Position numbers and translations under genes: made by a program. Positions 24,481 to 33,900 of a DNA stretch of 64,000 nt are shown here, one piece after another. Position 1 is the stretch's first letter, and each line of letters begins with the position of its first letter. The notes beneath the pieces were generated by a model, which did no database searches, had not been told where the DNA came from, and saw nothing but the letters and a program-made list of their open reading frames with translations. This stretch comes from Certhia americana (taxonomy: Eukaryota > Chordata > Aves > Passeriformes > Certhiidae). The stretch lies in the NCBI GenBank assembly GCA_018697195.1, contig CM031857.1, positions 58,524,149-58,588,148 of the forward strand, given 5' to 3'.

Positions 24481-25717
24481 TTTTAAAAGCAAGTTGGAAC
24501 CAGGTCCTAAGCAGGAGGGCAAATGAACACCAGCTGCAGATGAAGATGATTCATCCAGAGATTTGGGCCTAGAAGAAGGCATAAGCTGGGGTCTAGAGAA
24601 GCTGATGATAAAATAAAGAAGTATAGTAGAAGAAAAATATGTTAATTTACCTTCAATTTAAAAATGCATTCATTCTATTTCTAATTATCTACTATTAGTG
24701 CTGTATTATTGTGATGTTATTTTCCCTTCCAGACTGTTATATTTACATAGTTATATACCATTTTACATATATACAAATATAAGGTACCTTAGGGAAATTA
24801 AGCTTATTAATATAGTAAATTTGTTTCATATTAAAAATAATAATAATAAAAAAACTATAGTAGTGACACAGCATAATTGTTAGATTTAATTTGAGCTATT
24901 TTGGTGGTTTTCTACCTATCTTTGAGTTTTACCAATACTCAGTAACCCGATGGACACCACTCTGTGGCTGTTTTTATGTAGTTTGGTCTTTTACCACTAC
25001 TAATTTAAGATACTTTCTTCTAGGATCCACTACCAAGTTCTGCACAGAGATTTATGTATGACATATCATGTATCTATGTTATGCTCATCTGTGCATGTCA
25101 GTCTTATTTCCTACCCTCCTTAGTCAACTATAAGTTTTCCCTCTGTTAGCAGATAGTTTTGCATTGCTTGTCTGACCTTCAGAAGACTTGGCAATGCACT
25201 ACATCTCCATCCTACACATGCACTTACACCATAGTGTGAGAAGTCCCAGAGTGAGTGAATCTCAGGATTTCTTGTTGAAGTACTGGGTTTAGATTAAATA
25301 TTTTTATAATTCAGGTAGAAAGAAGTTGTGCTTAAACACACACTGCAGCTTCACTCATGATCTCTTCCTTTTCAAAAAGTCTATTCATAATTTTCCTGTA
25401 TGAAGTAATTCTGACTACCCAGAACTAAGAGTATCAAATCTCTATAATCTAAGTGTCAATACTATTGCTTTTCTCTTTTCTTCAGCAGTGCAGGTAAGTC
25501 CAGAGCAGATTTATTTGTGCAGGCAATAGAAGACGGATTTATCTCCTGCATCGGATCTACATGTAGATGCAAGAACCCGCTAAAGGAAAAAAAATCAAAT
25601 CAGAAAGACAAGAAAGAACATTTTCTGCCTTCAAAGAGAGTTCCAGGGGACAAAGCCATTTAAAATATACAAGAATCAGAGAAAGGAATTGTTTTTTTAA
25701 TAAAAAACAGGAATGAA
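24481..25717. other. Unique noncoding sequence
   Basis: Nothing recognised. There is a short AAT-type tract at about 24832-24850. The stretch just left of the antisense LTR (25500-25717) was inspected for internal retroviral sequence and none was seen. Confidence 0.5.
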
Positions 25718-26379
25718 ACTCAGAAGGCAGAAGCCTCCCTTGGAAAGGAGAATTTAAAACCCCTCCCTCTGAATTATTATAACTTTGAAATTAAGGGGCT
25801 CTCAGACGAAGATATGGGAATAGGAATTCCCATAACAGTTCTTCATGCAGTATTACAGAAGAGGAAAAGAAAACAAACAAACAAACCCACTGACAGTCAG
25901 GATCCAACCTGCTCCCCTGTGGGTCAGGGTGTTGGTGGCAGTCCCATTCAATGGTGGCTGCAGTCCCAGTGGCAGATGTGGCTCTGTTGAAGTGATGTTC
26001 CTGTAGAAAGAGTGGAGTTCTTTTGCTGAAGTCCCAGTGGTGATAGATGGGATTGCTCTTCCTCTGGGAATCCAGTGGAAAAGTCTGCCTTGGTGTTCCA
26101 ACTCCCAGATTTTTATCCAGGTAGGAATACTTGGCTCCTCCCCCTGGCTGGAGCATTTCCCAGTGGGATGATGTAATTCTCTCAGTGAGACTCACTGGCC
26201 CGTTAGCAGAAGATCTCTCCCTGGAGGGAGGCTGGGCTGTGGAAGAGATAAGAAAACTGCCCCAGCAGGTTTTTGACAGCTGGCAATTGACAGACAATTA
26301 CCCCATCACCCACCTTGGTTTCAATAGATGGTGATAGAATACACAGTTTTGGTTACATCTTGCACTGCAGCCCAAGACA
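25718..26379 (-). mobile_element. Antisense LTR of a songbird-type ERV
   Basis: In its own (minus-strand) orientation the LTR begins with TGTCTTGGGCTGCAGTGCAA, i.e. the reverse complement of the plus-strand end at 26379. It runs through a TATA-like GGATAAAAATC (plus coordinates about 26106-26116) and reaches an R-U5 part with AGAACTGTTAT and a block ending in AGGCTTCTGCC. I recognise this order from common passerine ERVL-type LTRs. The AATAAA expected just before AGAACTG is degraded. The terminal CA at the U5 end is not found, so the left side is truncated or diverged, and no TSD could be assigned. The 168-aa minus-strand ORF inside it (25791-26297) is not a viral protein frame, only LTR sequence without stops. 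Confidence 0.82.
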
Positions 26380-27497
26380 CTGAGAATGATTTTGATTTTT
26401 TCTAAAAATTTTAACTTAAACAACTTCACATACCGAATTTCTGGAACAGCTAAACCCAGATTTCTTAAGAAACCTCAGTCAGAAAATTCCTCTAAGTTAG
26501 AAATATCCTAATTTATCTTCTGAAAATCCAGCTACTAAGAAACCACTTCTTATTGTCCTTCTGAAAATACAGCTAAAGATCTTACTTGCATCTACATATT
26601 TCACAGATGAGTGCAAAATCCTTTTCTTTAGCCCTTGTAATACACTACATTTTTCCCAGACAGTAGCCTCTGCCAGTGAATATTATTAGTCCTGAGTTCC
26701 TTACCACATTTCACTCTGGTGGACTGCACCCTGTGAGCCACTTTTCAGCTCATAAGCTTCTTCTCTTCACATCCTTTTCAATGTGTTAGCTTCTTGACAC
26801 AATTGTGGACATTTTTAAGCAGCTTTTTTTTTTTTTTTTGTGGACATATTTAGAATGTTATGATATCAGAAATCATGCATAAAGTAATCTAATCAAAGTG
26901 GGTTTAATACTGAAAAAAAGGAAGTATTTTCTACCTGACGTCAGATTTGATATCCTCAACTTGTTTATCTAATGAAAAAGCAGGATGTGATTTATCTCTA
27001 GACACTCTCTGTTAATAACTGTGATATAAAATTGTTTATTAAAAATAATAATAAATTATCTTTTACACCATTATGGTTGTTGGGGAAATCAGAGGAAAAG
27101 AGAGGTAATTTGGTTTTCAAAGTTTGGCTGTAAAGATTTCTTGTTTGTTGTCCTCTTGTCTATGTGTGTTTTTTTCACTTTGTTTGTTATTTTTTTTTTT
27201 ATTTTTAAGAGAAATTCAAGAAAGTTACAGAAACGTATGTCAGTATTTCTTGTCATGTAAGAGGGGATTCATAACACATAAAACCCAAGGTAAGTAATCT
27301 CAACTAGTTTTCCATCCTTTATGAGCACTGAAGTGAAAGGCGACTCATGAAGGCAAATTATCCTAAATATTTTGTCCTGAATAATTATTATCAGCAGAAT
27401 CTGATAGCAACCTAGATTTCCACTGAAAGTTACAGTCCTGCTCTTTTTGCATCCAGTCTTTTCACCAGCCTTTTTTTTTCTCTCTCTTACGTTTCAG
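26380..27497. other. Unique noncoding sequence with T runs
   Basis: No gene or recognised transposon. It has T-runs at about 26824-26839 and 27190-27200. The last 30 bp (27468-27497) form a pyrimidine tract ending in TTACGTTTCAG, which looks like a splice acceptor leading into the GC-rich island. Confidence 0.5.
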
Positions 27498-27654
27498 ATA
27501 TAACCGTGCCTGACTTGGTAGTCAAACTGCACACCTGCGTTTCTTCTTGGTACCCTTGTCCCTTACACAGGACTGTGCACCTGGAAGAGAGCATGATAAC
27601 AAGAGAAAGACTTCAAAAAAGTGCTTCGTCGTTGTGTCTGCCTGTCGTAACCAC

Positions 27655-28215
27655 TCTTAAACTCCTGAAAGCTCCGGGCGGGACAGACCGCGAGCAGCCC
27701 GCCTTGGGGCCCGCAAAAAGGAAGGCGAAACTGGTGCGAGACATGAAGGGGAAAGCGAGGGGCAGAATCCCGGAGCTTTGCTTTCCCCCCCCCCCACCAC
27801 GTCCTGCTGCGGGACACCCTGAGGCCCCGGAGCCGAGGCGGGCCGGCTGGGGAGAGCCCCCCGAGATGCTCCCTTGGAGCGGAATGGCAGCGAGCCGTGG
27901 AACCGCCGAGCCCGACCCGACCCGGCCCGACCCGACCCGACCCGACCCGGCCCGACCCGACCCGACCCGACCCGACCCGACCCGACCCGACCCGACCCGA
28001 CCCGGCCCGACCCGACCCGACCCGACCCGGCCCGGTGCTCCGGTGCTCGGCCACAGCAGCGGCCCCACGCCTGCACCCACGGCACGGGCAGTGCGCACCG
28101 GCAAAGCCATCCCGGCAGCGCAGGAGCCGGCGGAGACAGTTCAAACCGCGGGAAAAAAAACAAAAAAGACAAAAACTGCTCCGCTCCCCCCACCCCGTCT
28201 CAGCAGCAGCAAAGG
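27655..28215. promoter_or_regulatory. CpG-rich island around a pentamer array
   Basis: About 560 bp that is strongly GC-rich and dense in CpG, in otherwise AT-rich DNA. It holds unique GC-rich flanks (27655-27910 and 28036-28215) and the CCCGA array between them. Such islands in birds usually mark promoters or first exons, and several bird promoters contain simple GC repeats. No core promoter motif can be assigned with confidence. ORFs of 118-242 codons cross it on both strands, but they are open mainly because the pentamer repeat has no stop in any frame and the rest is short and Pro/Arg/Ala-rich. Alternatives are an expanded GC minisatellite or a GC-rich LTR not recognised here. Confidence 0.6.
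27911..28035 (+). repeat. (CCCGA/CCCGG)25 pentanucleotide array
   Basis: Exactly 25 consecutive pentamers without indels. Twenty are CCCGA and five are CCCGG (units 3, 8, 19, 24 and 25). Because 5 and 3 share no factor, all three forward frames encode the same repeating Asp-Pro-Thr-Arg-Pro peptide and all reverse frames a Gly-Ser-Gly-Arg-Val type, explaining the overlapping ORFs. The minus strand reads TCGGG repeats: G3 runs with 2-nt loops, an excellent G-quadruplex pattern, with a matching C-rich plus strand. CpG sites occur every 5 bp. Confidence 0.97.
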
Positions 28216-29609
28216 CAGCCGAGTGTGGTGGTGACCTATTCTATGCTTTTTAAAGTAACCTTATCTATTTCTAACTTTTCTGTATTTTTCTTTTACTTTG
28301 CCTCCCTTACTATTAAATAAAAAAATACCAATTTTTTTTTACATCCATCAACGCTTAATCTCGTTTGGGTTTTATCTTTTTTACTATTTCAAACCTTCTA
28401 AAGTTCTTTCAGTTTCATTCACAGAGGGGCAATTTTCTTTACTCTTGTGTGATGAAACCGGTTTGTAACAGGATCACTAATAGGAAAGCAGAAGAAAACA
28501 AGACAGAGGCCAGAAGGAGAGTGAAAGAAAAAAAAATCACTGTCAGAAGCATTGTGATCTTAAATAAACTCAATTAAATAAAATCGATTAATCAAGCAAC
28601 TATGCCATAAAATTTTAAACCAGCCTGACTGAGGGCTTCTGTCAAAAAGAGAGAAGTCTTCCCCTTATGTCTGGCTCCAGAATCAATTCTCACTGCTTCG
28701 GGGAAGAAGCTCATCTTAAAGCAAACCCAGCAGAAGAGTGATTAGTTTTCAAGCAACTCAGTCAAGATGGTACCTTAATCCTTATGCTTGCATAAGAAAG
28801 AGGAACGCACAGGGAAATGTAGAAGAGATAGAAGAACCCATTTCAGAAGCAGCTTGTTATTAAGTTCAGCTTAAACAATAGTAAAAGAGACTGAAGTGTC
28901 TCTATTGGAGTCAAATAATGTATGTTCCAGAAAAGAGTCCTATTAACTCTCTCCAGAAGAGATAAATTGTACAACTTGATTATATTAAATACATAACTAT
29001 GTTAAACATGCAACGTGCGGTGAGACAAATTTCAGCCTTAAGTCATTCCCAAATTCAGTGACACTGGCAAAACTATCCAAGGTTCAAATGTTCCACTAGT
29101 TCTTCATGTTAACAATTGAAAATCCAAATGGGATTACTAATACTCTTAAATTAATATCAACAGAGGTTCTGACAGGACTGCATCCTCTGAGATTGATTTT
29201 TTTTTCTTTTTTTTTTAACAGAGAGTATAAGTTGTAAGCTTCTTAGAGAGGGTAGTATGGATGCTGCAATATTCCCAGTGGAATTTACTGGTTTCTTTGC
29301 ATAAACAAAGTGACCCTGCTGCAATGAGGAACTTGAAATATTGTGACTTAATCAATTATCAAGATATGGTCTGATGACCGTACTTTCTTCTCCGTCTTCC
29401 AGGAATGTATTAAATTTACTTTTACATATATAGTTCAATATCAACTTGAGTACTTTTTTCCCTTTTTCTCTATTTTGTTGTAGAGTTTTGGTAGAGTATT
29501 ACAGATGTCATGTTTTCTCAAACAAAAATATAAATCCTCATAGATGATGTGAAACAATTTAGTGATATCAGACAATCATTCAGTCTTGGGAATTATAAAA
29601 AAATATAAT
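28216..29609. other. Unique noncoding sequence after the island
   Basis: It returns to AT-rich sequence. A canonical AATAAA lies at 28316-28321, about 100 bp after the GC-rich island. No gene or recognised transposon is seen in the rest. Confidence 0.5.
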
Positions 29610-29615
29610 GTTGAG
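29610..29615. repeat. Left TSD (GTTGAG)
   Basis: Direct repeat abutting the TG end of the LTR, identical to 29878-29883. Confidence 0.85.
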
Positions 29616-29877
29616 TGTGGTTAGCCAGAAAAGCCGTCCGGAAGATCTTGCGCTGTTACGAGGAGATAGGGCCCCTCCTTCTCCATGATGTTCCAAGTTA
29701 CCAACCTCTAAAGAAGTGATGTGGGCACACCGCGGGTATTTAAGCGGGTGCTCGCTGGAAATAAACGCACTTCACCGTTCATCATATTGGTGTTACGTGT
29801 GATTTGTCCGGCAAGTTGGTAAGTTCGCCGTGGTCTTGCTCCATACCAGGTTGCACTTGCCTAAATCACAGGCAACA
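29616..29877 (+). mobile_element. Solo LTR, alpharetrovirus-like, with 6-bp TSD
   Basis: A 262-bp element begins TGTGGTTAGCC and ends GGCAACA, with the identical hexamer GTTGAG at 29610-29615 and 29878-29883. It has TATTTAAG at 29737-29744 and AATAAA at 29760-29765. The R region (about ATAAACGCACTTCACCGTTC) and the U5 start (ATATTGGTGTTACGTG) resemble avian leukosis-type LTRs as I know them. The 6-bp TSD fits a class II/alpharetroviral integrase. Good preservation of signals and ends suggests a relatively young insertion. No gag, pol or env sequence is attached on either side, so it is a solo LTR. Confidence 0.88.
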
Positions 29878-29883
29878 GTTGAG
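29878..29883. repeat. Right TSD (GTTGAG)
   Basis: Direct repeat abutting the CA end of the LTR, identical to 29610-29615. Confidence 0.85.
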
Positions 29884-30359
29884 GCATAGTATACTTTTAT
29901 GACTTGGGCTCTAAGAGGTTAATACACAAGTTTTTTGCTTAGGAGACTTTAGTTTCATTCAAGCTGGAATTGATCTGAAACTCAGTTTTTCATTCTGTAT
30001 ATGTAGCTATTGTATTCTTACTGTATTGTGAAAAAAGTAAGCTATACAGATGCAGCAGAAAGGGATAGATCTTTGTCCATGTTATAGTATGTTATAAAAG
30101 CTTTTTCTTCATGCATTGAATACTCTTCCACTGACTGCAGTTAAAATGGGGTGGCAAACAAAACAATTAGTATTCATGATAATGCTTGCAATTTTTTAAA
30201 GCTATATAGCAAATTAGAAATTTTTATATGCTGTACTTATGACTGAAAAATCAAGCCTTGAAGAAGCTAGTAATATTAAAAAAAAAAAAATTCAGGTTTT
30301 CATCAAACTTTTTTTGAGTTTTGAGAATGTGATGATAGTAAAGCCTCCATCCAGATAGT
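29884..30359. other. Unique noncoding sequence
   Basis: Short AT-rich spacer between two LTR-derived segments, with an A-run at about 30279-30290. Nothing else recognised. Confidence 0.5.
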
Positions 30360-30480
30360 TACTCTCCCTCCCAAAGGGATGAGGAGGGAATCAGAAGGGG
30401 GAAAAAAGCCAAACTTGTGGGTCAAGATAAAGATCAAGTGCAAGTGTGAGAGGCAGAAATAAGTTTAGTATAAACTCTTT
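30360..30480 (-). mobile_element. ERVL-type LTR remnant, part 1, antisense
   Basis: The plus strand reads like the reversed 3' part of the avian ERVL-type LTR: GGGATGAGGAGGGAATCAGA near 30378, then CTTGTGGGTCAAGATAAAGA near 30413. The same LTR seems to resume at about 30726 after a CR1 fragment. Confidence 0.6.
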
Positions 30481-30596
30481 AAGTTTCTCATTGATAAAAC
30501 AGAGTTCTTGTGGATTTTGGAACACATTGGAATCATGGGTATGTATTTCATATATATTTCTTATAATATTTCTTAATTGATGGAAGTTGATCAGAC

Positions 30597-30725
30597 ATTA
30601 GCGCAGGCTGCCCAGAGGAGTGATAGACTTACTATCCCTGAAAAGGTTCAAAAAGCATGCGGGTGTGGCACTTGAAGACATGGTTTGATGGTGAACATGG
30701 TACCACAAGATCAATGTCTAGCTAG
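30597..30725 (+). mobile_element. CR1 LINE 3' end fragment
   Basis: The segment starts GCGCAGGCTGCCCAGAGGAG, matching the end of the CR1 coding region. It passes TGTGGCACTTGAAGACATGG and fades out near GATCAATGTCTAGC. This is the classic CR1 3' region in sense orientation, diverged and lacking a clear octamer terminus. It lies between two parts of an antisense LTR. Confidence 0.72.
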
Positions 30726-30950
30726 TCTTCAAGTAGCAGATACTTCAGAAAATTTCCCCTCAGTTTTATTGCTGATCATGATGTTATATGGTACAAAATA
30801 TCCCTTTGGCAAGTAGGGATCAGCTGTCCTAGCTGGGTTCCTTCCACTTCCTTGTCCCCAGACTACTCTCTGGGGCAGCAGAGTGAAAAAGAAAGGCCTT
30901 GAAGTTGTGCAAGCACTGTTTGTCAACAGCTAAAACATTAATTTCTTTGT
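30726..30950 (-). mobile_element. ERVL-type LTR remnant, part 2, antisense
   Basis: The segment contains CAGTTTTATTGCTGATCATG near 30760, TTATATGGTACAAAATATCC (TATA side in sense), GGGATCAGCTGTCCTAGCTG near 30816 and CCTTGAAGTTGTGCAAGCAC. These are in the order expected for the 5' half of the antisense LTR whose other half lies at 30360-30480. Similarity is lost near 30950. Confidence 0.68.
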
Positions 30951-33900
30951 TAGCTGAATCCCATTTTGTGTGATATGCATTACAGTTTGTGCATAATGCT
31001 TCAAAAGCAATAAAAGGGCAAGTCAGGGAAAAGTCTACTGCTGCTTGCAGCTGGGCCTTGAATTGGAAAATCTTGTTCTTGTGCATTTCAGCTCCTGGCT
31101 CAGCCAGAAGCACTTCAGCCCATCCCATCACTGTGAAGAAGATCATTTAATGCTGTCACCACAAATAACTTCAGTTTCACCAGCATTGGAGATGATCCCA
31201 TCTCCTATATATATTGTTACTTTGAAATTCTTTCAAAATCCTTGGTTACAGATGACATGACCTAAAAAAAAAAAAACCAAAAAAAAAACCCAAAAAAAAA
31301 GGAAAAGTGCTCCTTTTGGAAACATAGATTTTAGATTTTCAAACTTTCACCTTGGACAACTGGATGTATCATTAGGAAAGAGATGACCAATTCTTCTAGT
31401 CCCTGTGCTGGACAACAGGAAACAGGATTCCTCTCCTTCTGAAATCTCAGAAATCATATTTTTTTCTAGTAATCAGCAATTTCTAATAAGCAATTTTCTC
31501 ATCTCAGATGATACTTGAACACTTAGTAGTAAAAAAATTGCAATACTTATTGCAATCACGATTTGCCATTATTTTGGCCAAGAACATGTAATTAACATAG
31601 TTTGGTCTCTATTTCCTTAAATTAAGAACTATTTGCTATGAGTCTCTATCTAGACTTCATTAGCTTCTGTTATGAGATAATTATGTCTTTTAGCAAAGAG
31701 CTATCTTTACATTGGTAAATCCTGAAGCTGAATAGGATGCATCAAGATGATCTGCACTGGTGAGGAAAATGAGCAGATTACGCAGGCAGAAGGCAAGTGC
31801 AATTGATTCGGAAAAATAGACTAAAAATAAAAAATAAACTTACCTCATTCAATTTTGTATATCATGCATGACACACTGTCCCTTCTTATGACTGGATCAA
31901 TGTGCAATGCAACACTAGTGTGTGAGGCTCCTTAGATAGCAAGATTTCTTAAGAACTGCCTTGTGTTGTGACAATAGGAAGTTATAACAATTTGAGATTC
32001 AGAAGTGAGACCTCAGGACTGTAAGAGGCTAAGCCGTCTTTCCATCTGCTCTTTTGTTTTGGACTTACCTTGTGCCAAATGTAAGCCTGATCAGAAAATC
32101 TCTGTGTGCTCAGAAAAGGATTAAAGATTTATTGCTTAATTTTTATATTTTTTTTTTTTTACTTTCAGTAAGAGTTCAGTATGGGTGGGCAGGGACTGAA
32201 GAAGAAAATAATAAGGAGAAGATGCAGGAACTGGCAGGAGAGAAAAAGAGATGAAAAGATAATTGTAACAAACATTTCAATTCCATTTATAAGGAAAAGT
32301 GAGGAGTATTTTATTCTTTGTGTAGCAGCACAGGTAATTTTAACCATGTGGATTATCACAATGGTTGGTATGTCTTTTACTGTTACATTGGTTACATCAA
32401 AACAAATATACTGGGTTTTTTAGTAAAAGTTTATACTTCTCTTGCATCAAAGTGAAGAGATTCCCTTTGTATTTTCATGTTATTTTTATCTCAAAAATGA
32501 GTTTGCATTAAACTATCCAGTTACTTTTGATTTTCTGAAGTGTATTTTCAACTTTTGCTTTGAATTTCATTCTGAATTTACAAAATGATTGTTAGTCAAA
32601 TTTGAATTTTCCTTCTTCAGCATTTCTACTTAACTTGCAAGATTACTGGGGATTTGACCCAGGGAAAAATATGCACTTTCACTTTGTAATTGGAATAATT
32701 TCTGAGACACATCTCAGCAAAACCAATTACTCAAGTGGGACCACACTTTGATACATACATTTACTTTAGAGTTCCACATTATTTTGCAAGGAGTCTGGTA
32801 GAAATGAATGGACGTGATTTTGATACAGTTTTCTTTGTATGCTGAATAATAAATTATTCTGTCACTTTCATATGCCTGGCTCCCAGAATAAGATAGTTCA
32901 GTGTTTCATGGAAATCTGCTTGAGTGGAAACTAGATACGTCATTTTTCTGTCCTGTTCTTCATTGATCTGAAAAACAACTGGTTGCTGTCCTCTCAGTGC
33001 TTATCCTTTATGCATATGAAAACTTGTGTTATGGTCTAAACCAGCCTTCATTTTTCTAGATCAAACAAATTGAGTTTCTTTAATCTTTTTTTAAAAAAGC
33101 AGATAAGATTTGCCTGTTTTGCCACAATATCTAAGTATCTTATGAGCTTTTGAAGTTTCTGTAATTATTTCAAGTTTTTATTTAAAAGGAGTTGGAAAAC
33201 AAGTAAAATGAGATTTTAAAAGGCTTACCTTCCACATATCTTAGAGGTGCAATTCAAAGTACCTGTTTTCTTTATCATATAGGAAAGAAAAATACTTTCT
33301 TAGGGCAATGGATACTCTTTAAGAAAGAGTCTTGGAGAGATTACAGAAAATTTCCAGGTCAAATCTATTAAGGAGAGAAGAAATATTCAGATTATTTTTT
33401 AGCAGCCATTTTCTTAATACACTTCAAAATGAGTTTTTGGGGTTTTTTTGGGTTTTTTTTTTTTTTGTTTTTTTTTAATGTGGCATTACTCTTACTTTCA
33501 TATTGAATTTAATTTTATCAGTTTCAGACCATTTCTGCAATGGATCATGGTCATTCTAAATTCTAATCCCATTCTTTGTATGTTTTATAATCCTGCCAGT
33601 ATTGGTGATAGCCCCCATATTTAAGTGGGTTTTCCTGTTTCACCATACAACACATTAATGAAAATAATAAATAATATTTTTTCTATGACAGGTTCATTGG
33701 ATACTTAGTGTAGTGCCATGCTGGAAAAATGCACTATTATTAGCTTTTTGTAAATTGTGTTCAAAATCAGAACAGATGTATCTGTAAAGTAATCAGTGCT
33801 GAAAAGGGTGTCTTCCTGAGATATAGTATAGCCTTATATATATAGCCTTTGAATAGTACTTCATGATCTTAATTCTCCGTAACAAAGTGCTGCATTGTGA

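Noticed and set aside
25791..26297. 168-codon minus-strand ORF
   Set aside because: It lies wholly within an LTR and has no retroviral protein motif.
27506..28234. 242-codon plus-strand ORF and overlapping 118-193-codon ORFs on both strands
   Set aside because: They are open in many frames only because the CCCGA repeat has no stop in any frame. The flanks are Pro/Arg/Ala-rich without domain features.
29604..29610. Alternative LTR start at the TG of 29609 with ATAA-type flank
   Set aside because: No matching flank exists downstream, whereas starting at 29616 gives an exact 6-bp duplication and a proper CA end.
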